Under the pieces are notes generated by a model that worked only from the letters and a program-made list of their open reading frames with translations, was not told where the DNA came from and did not search any database. A DNA stretch of 64,000 nt from JBKHYJ01 sp046565505 (GTDB taxonomy: Bacteria; Acidobacteriota; Blastocatellia; UBA7656): positions 186,001-250,000 of the forward strand of contig JBKHYJ010000061.1 of the NCBI GenBank assembly GCA_046565505.1, read 5' to 3'. Position numbers and translations under genes: made by a program. Positions 32,756 to 42,911 of the stretch are shown here, one piece after another; position 1 is the stretch's first letter; each line of letters starts with the position of its first letter.

Positions 32756-33790
32756 ATGCGCACTTGCGCTAAAGGCATCGTTTCAACTCTCGCGGCCCTC
32801 TTGCTGGTCGCGCCATCACTCGCTGCGCGGGCGGCGCAGGACGCCGGCAAGCGGCAAGCCAACTCTAACGCGGCAAGGCGGGCTAACTCTAACGCGGCGC
32901 GCCCTAAGGCGAGGCAGCAGTCGAACACAAACCCTGCGCAGTCGAAAGCGAAGCCGCGCGCTAGTTCGGGCGCGGCGCTATTCGTCGTCACGCAGGACCG
33001 CTCGGGTAGTTACGTCGAGCCGCTCGTCGGGATGATTCAGGGCAGGTACATCGAGCCGCCGTCGGGCGCGTCAGAAAACTTCGAGCAGTTCGCCGACCGC
33101 TACTACCGCGCTGGCCAGAAGTACCGCCTGCTCTTCGGCGGCGGCGAGGCGGGGGCGGCGACGGTGAAAGGGTGGTCGGGCAAGGCGAGCGACTGCGGCC
33201 GCTCGCGGGCCGGCGTGGAGCTTGAAACAACCGCGAGGATCGGCGGGCTTGTCATGGGCATAGCGACGAACTCGGAAACGCTCGGCCGCGGCGCCCCTTC
33301 GCGCCGCTTCCCGTCGGCGAAGGAGAGGGCGGCCGCCTCCGAGATAGCCCAGAAGATTTTCCGCCAGAAGGGCGTCCCCCAGGCGTCGCTTCAAAGCATG
33401 AAGACGATAAACATGACGGCCATAGACCTTAACGGCGATGGCAAGATGGAGGTGGTCGCGAGCTTCACGGCGCGGGCGAACGAAAGGGGCGAGGCAGTTC
33501 ACCACCTCTTTCTGATCGCCCAGCCGGATGGCGATGGCTTTGACGTAGGGCTTATGAGGTACGCCCGAACGGCAAGGCGCGACCTGCCGCAGGGCGCAAG
33601 CCTCGCGGACGTGGACGAGGCGGTGCTGACGGAAGTCCTCGTGGACCATCTCGACCTCGATAACGACAAGGTGAACGAAGTCATCACCATGACGATGGGG
33701 TTCGAGGGCGCCACCTATAAGATTTATAGAATGCAGAAGGGGCAGTGGGTCACGATCTATGAATTCTACAGCTACCGCTGCGCCTACTGA
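32756..33790 (+). CDS. Secreted protein of unknown function
   Basis: 344 aa. The ATG at 32756 has GAGGGAAGGG just upstream and begins a signal peptide (MRTCAKGIVSTLAALLLVAPSLAARAAQ); an earlier in-frame ATG at 32624 lacks these. An Ala/Asn/Lys linker holds two copies of ANSNAAR (a 24-bp direct repeat near 32858 and 32882). The mature domain is compact and includes MTAIDLNGDGKMEVVASF and HLDLDNDKVNEVITM, which resemble FG-GAP/EF-hand-like calcium loops. Divergent from the HD gene. No family name assigned. Confidence 0.75.
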   Translation: MRTCAKGIVSTLAALLLVAPSLAARAAQDAGKRQANSNAARRANSNAARPKARQQSNTNPAQSKAKPRASSGAALFVVTQDRSGSYVEPLVGMIQGRYIEPPSGASENFEQFADRYYRAGQKYRLLFGGGEAGAATVKGWSGKASDCGRSRAGVELETTARIGGLVMGIATNSETLGRGAPSRRFPSAKERAAASEIAQKIFRQKGVPQASLQSMKTINMTAIDLNGDGKMEVVASFTARANERGEAVHHLFLIAQPDGDGFDVGLMRYARTARRDLPQGASLADVDEAVLTEVLVDHLDLDNDKVNEVITMTMGFEGATYKIYRMQKGQWVTIYEFYSYRCAY

Positions 33791-33878
33791 ACGTGACTCT
33801 CAACCCGCCGGGGCCGCCGAACGAGCGCGGGCGCAAGACGCCGCGAAGACTTCAGCCGACCGGGGGCCATGCACCCGG

Positions 33879-35147
33879 TCAAAAAAATCCCAAGTTTTCA
33901 AACCGGCCGCCGAGGATCAATTGCGAATCGACGCCGAGCCACCCATCTAAAATAGTCGCGTATACCGAGCGGAAATCGAGCGTGAATTTCATGTTGCCCG
34001 CGACATCTAAATCCGTCGCGGCCAGCGAGGGCTGGCGGCCATACACCCCGCCGCGCACGGGGTTGCCGATGACGAACATGGGCGCCGCCGTGCCGTGGTC
34101 CGTCCCGAGCGAGCCGTTCTCATCGGGCCGCCGCCCGAATTCCGACCACTGCATCATCAAGACGTCATCGGCGAGCCCGTGCTGTTCCATGTCGTCGTAA
34201 AACGCTTTGACCGCTTCGGAGAACTGCCCGAGGAGAGTCGCATGCGCGCCCGCGAGCTTGTTGCCCGCCGTGACCTGCTGCCCGTGATGGTCGAAGCTGC
34301 CCATCGACACGTAAAGCAGGTCCGCTTCGGGGATGGTCGTGATTATTTCCGCGACCATCTTCAGCGCGTTGCTTATCGGGGTAGCGGGGTAAGACACGGT
34401 TGAGTGATACCTGGCGGGGACCGAGCTGATCTGAAAGGCGGCCTTCATTGAATCCGACCCGAGCCTGGTCGTGACGCCGAGGTAACTGTGCGCGGGAAAG
34501 CTTCGATTGTAGATCGAGCCGAAGGTGCTTATTTGAACGTCGCGGTTGCCGGGGTATTTCAGGTCCGTCGTCACGCCGAACGACTCGAAGCTGCTGACGC
34601 TCGGGACGACCACCTTGTTCGACGACAACGTCTTCGGCAGGACGCCCCCGATGCTTGCGGCCCTCACCCCCGTTTGCCCGGCGAGCGCCTGATCCGCGTA
34701 CTTGCCGAGCCACCCTTCGCCCCTCCCTGTCACGCTGGCCGTGTGCCATATGTCCATCGAAGTGAAATGGGAGAGGTTTGGCTCCGGGTATCCGACGCCG
34801 AGCACTATCGCCACCTTGCCGCCGTCGTATAGTTGTTTGATTTTCGTGAGCGAAGGGTGCAGCCCGAATTCATCCGATATTACCGTCGAGTTGCCTTGCG
34901 CGTCCTTCAGCTCCGAGTCCTTGAACGAGATCGTCGGGCGGAAGCTGTAGTACCGCGAGTCGGTGTAAGGCACGACCGTATTGAGGCCATCGTTACCGCC
35001 CGCGAGCTGAATCACCACGAAGACTCTGCGATTACCGCCCGCCTGCGACTGGCCCCGCGCCTCGCCCGTCCAGAGCTTCGGCAGCATGACGGACACGGTG
35101 ACGGCGGACGCCGTACGCTTGATGAACTGCCTCCTGTTGATCGCCAC
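33879..35147 (-). CDS. DUF1501 family protein, Tat-exported
   Basis: 422 aa. The N-terminus is a twin-arginine-type signal (MAINRRQFIKRTASAVTVSV). The body shows the DUF1501/sulfatase-like wording: RRVFVVIQLAGGNDGLNTVVPY, FGLHPSLTKIKQLYDGGKVAIVLGVGYPEPNLSHF, and SMGSFDHHGQQ with DDVLMMQWSEFGRRPDENGSLGTDHGTAAPMFV. The biochemical role is unestablished. It follows the DUF1800 gene by 15 nt. This pair is recurrent in Acidobacteriota and Planctomycetota. Confidence 0.9.
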   Translation of the reverse strand: MAINRRQFIKRTASAVTVSVMLPKLWTGEARGQSQAGGNRRVFVVIQLAGGNDGLNTVVPYTDSRYYSFRPTISFKDSELKDAQGNSTVISDEFGLHPSLTKIKQLYDGGKVAIVLGVGYPEPNLSHFTSMDIWHTASVTGRGEGWLGKYADQALAGQTGVRAASIGGVLPKTLSSNKVVVPSVSSFESFGVTTDLKYPGNRDVQISTFGSIYNRSFPAHSYLGVTTRLGSDSMKAAFQISSVPARYHSTVSYPATPISNALKMVAEIITTIPEADLLYVSMGSFDHHGQQVTAGNKLAGAHATLLGQFSEAVKAFYDDMEQHGLADDVLMMQWSEFGRRPDENGSLGTDHGTAAPMFVIGNPVRGGVYGRQPSLAATDLDVAGNMKFTLDFRSVYATILDGWLGVDSQLILGGRFENLGFF

Positions 35148-35162
35148 AGCTCTCCTCCTTAC

Positions 35163-36584
35163 TCAGTTCAACTGGAACTCTTGCATGCACAGGATCAGGT
35201 GGATCAGGCCGCGCACGGATTTGTCTACAGTCTCGTCGTTCACGACGAAGTCGATCCTCTCGCCCCTGTCGTCCGTCTGAAGGTATTCGGCAAGCACGCG
35301 GACCGTTCCGGGGTCCACGTCGAGAGGCCCGAGCAGGGACAGGAATTTTTCGACCGTCTGCTGCGCGCCCGGCGCCGTGTACTTCTTGATCTGGCTGGCC
35401 GTGAGCCACCCGCCCGGGAGCGACTCGCTCGCGGGGCGGTTAATGACCAGGTAGTTAGCGAAATTAAACCGCTCGATTATCGTTGACGTGTTCAGCCACC
35501 CGAGGCCCTGCTCCCACCCGGCAACGTCGGGCGGGTTGAGCAGCTCAAGCCCCATGCGCGCGGACAGGCTGGGGAGCAGGAAGTCGGGCCGGCCCGACTC
35601 GTTATTGCCGGGGTTGTAGCGGGCGCCCAGCATGCGAATCGCCCCCACGATGTATTCGATGGGGCTTTTGACGAGGGCCATCCGCGCCCGCTCGCCGAAG
35701 AATTCGTCCGAGGTGAAGATGGCGCGGGCCAGAGCTTCGATGGAGTGGTTGCTGCCCGCGTATACGGCGGCGAATCTTTCTATCGTCGCCGCGTCCTCCG
35801 CGCCTGAGCCTAGCGGGTAGACGAAAAACTCGAAGAGCTTCTTGACCAGGAAGCGCCCCGTCGCCGGCCGCGCGCAAATCATCGTTATGATGTCTTCGCC
35901 CGTGAAGTTGGCGGTCCTCCCGTAAACTTCCTTCGCGCCATTGTCGTGTTCGCCGGCGACGATGACGAACTTCGGCCTGTATATATCCCCGCGCTTTATT
36001 TTGAACTTCCACCCCGTAAATGCGCGGGCGATCTCTTTGACGTCTTTCTCGGTGTAATTCGGCTCGCCGGTCACGACGTCGTTAACGCCCATGGTGAAAA
36101 GCTCTTGAAGCTCGCGCGCCCAATTCTCGTTCGGCCTGCCCAGCACGTTTAATATGCCGTCGAGCCATACGAGCATCGCGGGGTCTTTGGCGACGTTCAG
36201 CAGCAGGTTATCGAACTGGTCGAGCGCGTACTTCCTGAGCGTCTTGTTCTGGGCGTACATGAATGGGTAAGGCGCTTTCGCGTAAGAGGTGGCGAAGTGG
36301 TTATGCCAAAACAGCGTCATCTTCTCTTCAAATGGGCGGCGCGTAAAGACCATCCTCGTGAACCACCACCGCTCTATGTCGAACGGCCCGAAAAACGTGG
36401 AGGCGGTGAAGCCCGCCGCCAGCGCGTCGTCGAGCGCCCTGTTGTTGACCCGCCGGTAATTGATCAGGTGATCCACGGCCCCCTCGCGCCCCAGCGAGGC
36501 GAGGTCGTCGATCTCTTCGGGAGGGCCGCCGAACCCCATTCGCCTGAGCAGGTGAGCGGCCTCCGCGTAAGTGATGCTCGCCAT
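35163..36584 (-). CDS. DUF1800 family protein
   Basis: 473 aa from the ATG at 36584, where AAGGAGGAG lies about 7 nt upstream; a longer frame to 36623 has no SD. The start reads HLLRRMGFGGPPEEIDDLA, typical of DUF1800, followed by MVFTRRPFEEKMTLFWHNHFATSY and NFTGEDIITMICARPATGRFLVKKLFEFFVYP. No catalytic mechanism is established for the family. It pairs with the downstream DUF1501 gene, separated by 15 nt, so the two are one transcription unit. Confidence 0.9.
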   Translation of the reverse strand: MASITYAEAAHLLRRMGFGGPPEEIDDLASLGREGAVDHLINYRRVNNRALDDALAAGFTASTFFGPFDIERWWFTRMVFTRRPFEEKMTLFWHNHFATSYAKAPYPFMYAQNKTLRKYALDQFDNLLLNVAKDPAMLVWLDGILNVLGRPNENWARELQELFTMGVNDVVTGEPNYTEKDVKEIARAFTGWKFKIKRGDIYRPKFVIVAGEHDNGAKEVYGRTANFTGEDIITMICARPATGRFLVKKLFEFFVYPLGSGAEDAATIERFAAVYAGSNHSIEALARAIFTSDEFFGERARMALVKSPIEYIVGAIRMLGARYNPGNNESGRPDFLLPSLSARMGLELLNPPDVAGWEQGLGWLNTSTIIERFNFANYLVINRPASESLPGGWLTASQIKKYTAPGAQQTVEKFLSLLGPLDVDPGTVRVLAEYLQTDDRGERIDFVVNDETVDKSVRGLIHLILCMQEFQLN

Positions 36585-36690
36585 ATCGCTCTCCTCCTTG
36601 AGGTGGGCGGGCAGAGAGGGCACCCGCCTACGACCGAGATGTTTGATATATGAACGTGCCGGCGCGAGAAAAGTTGCGTGGATTTGTGAT

Positions 36691-38382
<1,692 letters not shown>

Positions 38383-38515
38383 TCTTCTTTGCCTTTTCCC
38401 TTGTCAGCAGTTTTGACCGGACCTGTGCAGGCGCTCACTATAGCACAAAGCCGATTCGCGGTGTAGTACGGCCGCGCCGCGCAGGGCCCGGTGATTTGAA
38501 AGCCTCGAGGCCGAC

Positions 38516-39826
38516 ATGAGCAACGAGTTATTAATCACGCATGCGTCGCAGATGGTCACGCTCGCCGGCCCGCGGCGCGCCCGCGCGGGCGCTGAGATGC
38601 GGGACCTCCGCATAATAGAGGACGGCGCGGCCCTGGCTCGCGATGGCGTGATAGTGGCTGTGGGAGCCAGTTCTGAGGTGGAGCCGCTCGCCGACGGCCG
38701 AGCGCGGCGCGTCGATGCGGCGAACCGCGTGGTCACTCCCGGCTTCGTGGACGCGCACACGCACCCGGTCTTCGCCGGCACGCGCGAGGACGAATACGAG
38801 ATGCGCGCCGCGGGAATCTCTTATCAAGAGATCGCCCGGCGCGGCGGCGGCATACTATCGACCGTGAGGAAGACGCGAGCGGCGACAGAGCATGAGCTGT
38901 TCGAGATGGCGCTGCCGCGCGTGCGCCTGATGCTCGAACATGGCACGACGACCATAGAAGCGAAGAGCGGTTACGGGCTGACGGTCGAGGACGAATCGAA
39001 AATCCTGCGCGTCATCCGAAGGCTGAACGAGGAGACCCCGCTCGAATTAGTGCCGACCTTCCTGGGCGCGCACGAAATACCGGACGAGTACAGGGGCGGC
39101 GCCGGGCCGGACGACTCGCGCGAAGCGTACATCCGCCTCGTCATGGAAGAGATGCTGCCGCGGGTGGCGAGCGAAGGGCTGGCCGAATACTCGGACATCT
39201 TCTGTGAGTCGCACGTATTCACGGTCGAGGAGTCCCGGCTCATGATGGAGCGCGCGAAGCGGCTCGGGTTGAACGTACGTCTTCACGCGGACCAGTTGAC
39301 GCTTTGCGGGGCGGGGCGGCTCGCGGCAGAGCTGGGGGCCGCTACGGCCGACCACCTGGAGTGGGTCGATGACGAGGGGATCGAGATGCTGAGGCGTGCG
39401 GGCGTCGTCGCTGTCCTGTTGCCCGGCGCGGTCTTCAACCTCGGGCTCACGCGCTACGCTCCCGCGCGAAGGATGATTGAGTCGGGCCTGCCCGTCGCGG
39501 TCGCGACCGATTTCAACCCGGGCAGCTCTCCGACCCCCTCCATGCAGATGGTAATGTCTATCGCATGCGCGCAGATGCGGATGACGCCCGCCGAGGCCCT
39601 GACCGCCGCCACGATCAACCCCGCTTACAGCCTGAACAGGGGCGCACGCGCTGGCTCCATAGAGGCCGGGAAGCAGGCGGACATGGTCTTATTTGACTGC
39701 GCGGATTACCGGCAGATACCTTACTTCTTCGGCATCAATCACGCGGCGGTCGTAATCAAGTCCGGCCGCGTTATAATGGATAGGCGGTCGGGCGCTACTG
39801 AAATCAGCGAGGAGCCAGAAAAATGA
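38516..39826 (+). CDS. hutI: Imidazolonepropionase
   Basis: Hydrolyses imidazolone-5-propionate to N-formimino-L-glutamate in histidine degradation. 436 aa. An amidohydrolase fold with His81 and His83 (DAHTHPVFAGT), the substrate-binding region EYEMRAAGISYQEIARRGGG, metal His in LHADQ, and the Asp motif VATDFNPGSSPTPSMQM. No other hut gene is in the window, so histidine breakdown is completed elsewhere. The aldo/keto reductase start overlaps its stop (ATGA). Confidence 0.94.
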   Translation: MSNELLITHASQMVTLAGPRRARAGAEMRDLRIIEDGAALARDGVIVAVGASSEVEPLADGRARRVDAANRVVTPGFVDAHTHPVFAGTREDEYEMRAAGISYQEIARRGGGILSTVRKTRAATEHELFEMALPRVRLMLEHGTTTIEAKSGYGLTVEDESKILRVIRRLNEETPLELVPTFLGAHEIPDEYRGGAGPDDSREAYIRLVMEEMLPRVASEGLAEYSDIFCESHVFTVEESRLMMERAKRLGLNVRLHADQLTLCGAGRLAAELGAATADHLEWVDDEGIEMLRRAGVVAVLLPGAVFNLGLTRYAPARRMIESGLPVAVATDFNPGSSPTPSMQMVMSIACAQMRMTPAEALTAATINPAYSLNRGARAGSIEAGKQADMVLFDCADYRQIPYFFGINHAAVVIKSGRVIMDRRSGATEISEEPEK

Positions 39827-40794
39827 AATACAGGCGATTCGGGCGCGCGGGGTGGAGCGTGAGCGAGATAGGTTATGGCATGTGGGGCATGGGGAGCTGG
39901 ACCGGCTCGGATGATGAAGAGTCGCTGCGGTCCTTGCAGCGCGCGGCGGACCTGGGCTGCAACTTCTTCGACACGGCATGGGCTTATGGCGAAGGCCACA
40001 GCGAGAGCCTGCTTGGCCGGCTCGTGCGCGCAAACCCCGACAAGCGGCTTTACACGGCGACGAAGGTCCCGCCGAAGAACTGGGAGTGGCCGGCCCGGCG
40101 CGACTTCGCGCTCGACGACTGCTACCCGCCGGATCACATCGAAGAGTACGTCATGAGCAGCCTGGAAAATGCCGGCCTTGAGAGCTTCGACCTCGTGCAG
40201 CTTCACACCTGGGAGGACAGTTGGCTGGACGACGACAGGTGGTCTAAAAAGATCGATGACCTGCGCCGCCAGGGGCTCATTCACGCGGCGGGCATCAGCA
40301 TCAACCGCTGGGAGCCCTGGAATGGCGTGCGCGCGGTCCGAAGCGGCATCATCGACGCGGTGCAGGTCATATACAACATCTTCGATCAGAACCCTGAAGA
40401 CGAGCTGTTCCCGGCCTGTGACGAGATGGACGTGGCCGTGATCGCCCGCGTGCCGTTCGACGAAGGCACGCTCACCGGCACGCTCACCAAAGAGAGTACG
40501 TGGCCCGAAGACGATTGGCGCAGCATGTACTTCGTGCCCGAAAACCTGAACCCGAGCGTGGACCGCGCCGACCGATTGAAGCCCCTAGTCCCCGAGGGCA
40601 TGACGATGCCCGAAATGGCTTTGCGGTTCATCCTCAACCACCCATCCGTCAGCACTGTGATCCCGGGGATGCGCAAGACGAGCCACGTCGAAGCGAACGT
40701 CGCCGCGAGCGACGAGGGGCCGCTGCTCGACGCCCTTCACTCGGAGTTGCGAAAGCACCGCTGGGACAGAGAGCCGAGCTGGTGGTCGTACTGA
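39823..40794 (+). CDS. Aldo/keto reductase
   Basis: 323 aa, NADPH-dependent carbonyl reductase of the TIM-barrel AKR family. The catalytic tetrad is visible: Asp and Tyr in FDTAWAYGEG, Lys in TATKVPPKNW and His in VQLHTWED. The cofactor end reads SVSTVIPGMRKTSHVEANV. Members of this subfamily act on sugars, ketones or methylglyoxal; the substrate is unknown. The start overlaps the hutI stop, so it is co-transcribed, but this does not prove a role in histidine degradation. Confidence 0.92.
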   Translation: MKYRRFGRAGWSVSEIGYGMWGMGSWTGSDDEESLRSLQRAADLGCNFFDTAWAYGEGHSESLLGRLVRANPDKRLYTATKVPPKNWEWPARRDFALDDCYPPDHIEEYVMSSLENAGLESFDLVQLHTWEDSWLDDDRWSKKIDDLRRQGLIHAAGISINRWEPWNGVRAVRSGIIDAVQVIYNIFDQNPEDELFPACDEMDVAVIARVPFDEGTLTGTLTKESTWPEDDWRSMYFVPENLNPSVDRADRLKPLVPEGMTMPEMALRFILNHPSVSTVIPGMRKTSHVEANVAASDEGPLLDALHSELRKHRWDREPSWWSY

Positions 40795-40821
40795 TTCGCG
40801 GCGGAAGCCGCGCGGCGAGAG

Positions 40822-40849
40822 GACTGCGCCCTGCCGGCGGGGCGCAGTC
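40822..40849. terminator. Hairpin between converging genes
   Basis: A perfect 10-bp stem (GACTGCGCCC at 40822-40831, complement at 40840-40849) with an 8-nt loop, placed between the aldo/keto reductase (plus) and the GH3 gene (minus). No T-run on either side; a likely bidirectional transcript end. Confidence 0.55.
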
Positions 40850-40877
40850 TGCGGGGCAATTCCGTCAGGGGCGTCGG

Positions 40878-42764
40878 TTAATAAGTCAGCCCGAATCCGT
40901 ATTTGAAAAGCGGGTCGTAATTCGGGTCGCCGAAGTTGATTGGTATCTGGGCCATCGAGCGCGGCCAGGATACAGACAGCTTGCCCGTGGGCTTATAGTC
41001 CCCGAAGAGCACGTCGGCCACGCCCTGCCCCTCAGTCCCCGGCAGCCATGCGGCCACGAAAGCGTCGCACTTGTCGAGCACGGGGCCCAGGATCATTGGC
41101 CTCCCCGACAGCAGCACGGCCACGACTTTAATACCTGCCCTTTTCATGTTTTCGATGGCCGCGATGTCTTCTTTATCTAGCGAGAGGTCTTCCCTGTCCC
41201 CGAGCATTTCCGCGTAAGGAGTTTCGCCTATGACAACTATCCCTACGTCGGCCCCCTCCGCCCCCGCGCCATCTTTGGAAAAAGTGACTTTCGTAGTCTT
41301 CGAGACCGCGTTCTGAATGGCCTTCAGGATGGTGGTCCCCCCGGTCGTCACGTCCCCGCTCCGGCCTTGCCATGCGACGGTCCACCCCCCGCACTGATTC
41401 CCTATGTCGTCGGCGCTCTTGCCCGCCACGTGGACCCGGGCCTGCTTTTTCGAGATGGGCAGAGTCTTGTTGTCATTCTTGAGCAGGACAAGCGACTCGC
41501 GCACGCACTCGCGCGCGGCCTGCCTGTGCTCGGCGGAGCCAAAACTCTTCTGCAAGCTTCTGTCGGCCAGGTGATTCCTGCTCTTGTCCATTAACCCGAG
41601 CGCGAACTTCACCCTGAGTATACGCCTCACGGCGTCGTCGATCCGCGACAGGGGGACCCTGCCCTCTTTGACCAGGGCGAGCAGCGTGTCGAAGAATTCC
41701 CTGTACTTCGTGGGGACCATCACCATGTCCATGCCGGCGTTAATGGACTGCTCGATGTCGCTTTTGTAGTCCCCCGGCAACTCGTCTATGGCGTCATAGT
41801 CCGAGATCAAAAAGCCTTCAAAGCCCATCTCCTGCTTCAAAATCTCCGTGAGCAGCCTCTTGCTGCCGGAGCACTTCACCCCGTTCCAACTGCTGTAGGA
41901 AGGCATTATCGAGCCGACGCCGGCTTTGATGGCCGTGACGTACCCCTGCATATGAATGTCTTTTAACTCCTGCTCGCTCAGCCTCGTGTCGCCGCGGTCC
42001 AGCGGCCACCGCTCCTTGGAGTTCGGCCCCTTGAGTGCGCCCGTCCCGTGTGCGGTCCCGCCGTCGCCGGCGAAATGCTTGGCGCATGCGAGGACGCTCA
42101 GCGGCCTGCCGAGGTCATCGCCCTGGAGGCCTCTGACGGCGGCCTCACCGAGCATGCGCGCGAGTTCCGGCGTTTCGCCGAATCCTTCGTAGGTCCTCCC
42201 CCACCTCTCGTCGCGCGGCACTGTCACGCAGGGGGCGAAGGCCCAGTTGATCCCCGTCGCCCTGACCTCGTCGGCCGTGATGCGGGCCGCCTTCTCTACC
42301 AGTTTCGGATTGCGCGTGCAGCCCAGGCCGATATTGTGCGGGAAGATCACCGCGCCCAAAACGTTGTTGTGCCCGTGCACGGCATCGACGCCATAAAGAA
42401 TCGGAATCCCCAGGCGAGTCTTCAACGCGCGCGACTGGTACTTGTCGTACATATCCGTCCAGGCGCCGAGGCTGTTGCCTTCCTTGGGGTCCGAATTGCC
42501 CCCGCTCAGGAGCGACCCGAGAGAGTACTTCTCTATATCACTTATGTCTTTGAGGGCGTCCTGCTCCGCCTGCGTCATTTGCCCGACCTTTTCTTCGAGG
42601 GTCATTTTCGAGAGCAGCTCGTTGACCTCCTTGTCATATGAAGACAGCGACCTGGAAGAGGGCGGAGCCGGGGCCGCGGGGTCCGCCGACGAGCGGCCGG
42701 GCCGCGCCGCCGGGAGTGAAGCACACAGAAGTCCTAAAAGAAGCAGTGCGACAAATCTCTTCAT
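40878..42764 (-). CDS. Glycoside hydrolase family 3, beta-glucosidase-like, secreted
   Basis: 628 aa from the ATG at 42764 (AAGGAG about 7 nt upstream), with signal peptide MKRFVALLLLGLLCASLPAA. The GH3 N-terminal barrel has VDAVHGHNNVLGAVIFPHNIGLG, ERWGRTYEGFGE, CAKHFAGDGGT and the nucleophile region ISDYDAIDELPGDY. The C-terminal alpha/beta sandwich (ESLVLLKNDNKTLPI; WLPGTEGQGVADVLFG) makes it the two-domain exo-beta-glucosidase form, not the short NagZ form. It exits the same block as the GH20 and SIS genes. Glucan or mixed-linkage oligosaccharide is the expected substrate. Confidence 0.92.
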   Translation of the reverse strand: MKRFVALLLLGLLCASLPAARPGRSSADPAAPAPPSSRSLSSYDKEVNELLSKMTLEEKVGQMTQAEQDALKDISDIEKYSLGSLLSGGNSDPKEGNSLGAWTDMYDKYQSRALKTRLGIPILYGVDAVHGHNNVLGAVIFPHNIGLGCTRNPKLVEKAARITADEVRATGINWAFAPCVTVPRDERWGRTYEGFGETPELARMLGEAAVRGLQGDDLGRPLSVLACAKHFAGDGGTAHGTGALKGPNSKERWPLDRGDTRLSEQELKDIHMQGYVTAIKAGVGSIMPSYSSWNGVKCSGSKRLLTEILKQEMGFEGFLISDYDAIDELPGDYKSDIEQSINAGMDMVMVPTKYREFFDTLLALVKEGRVPLSRIDDAVRRILRVKFALGLMDKSRNHLADRSLQKSFGSAEHRQAARECVRESLVLLKNDNKTLPISKKQARVHVAGKSADDIGNQCGGWTVAWQGRSGDVTTGGTTILKAIQNAVSKTTKVTFSKDGAGAEGADVGIVVIGETPYAEMLGDREDLSLDKEDIAAIENMKRAGIKVVAVLLSGRPMILGPVLDKCDAFVAAWLPGTEGQGVADVLFGDYKPTGKLSVSWPRSMAQIPINFGDPNYDPLFKYGFGLTY

Positions 42765-42911
42765 TCTATTTCTCCTTAGGGATGTGGATAATCGGAGCAG
42801 GTTGCGGCCGAATGCGCATGATGAATCGCCGGCCGCCGGGCGCAAAGAATCACGAAGAGTTCTTCGCGCCCGCGGCATCGTTGCGCCTCACATTCACCCG
42901 CGTCGAAGACT

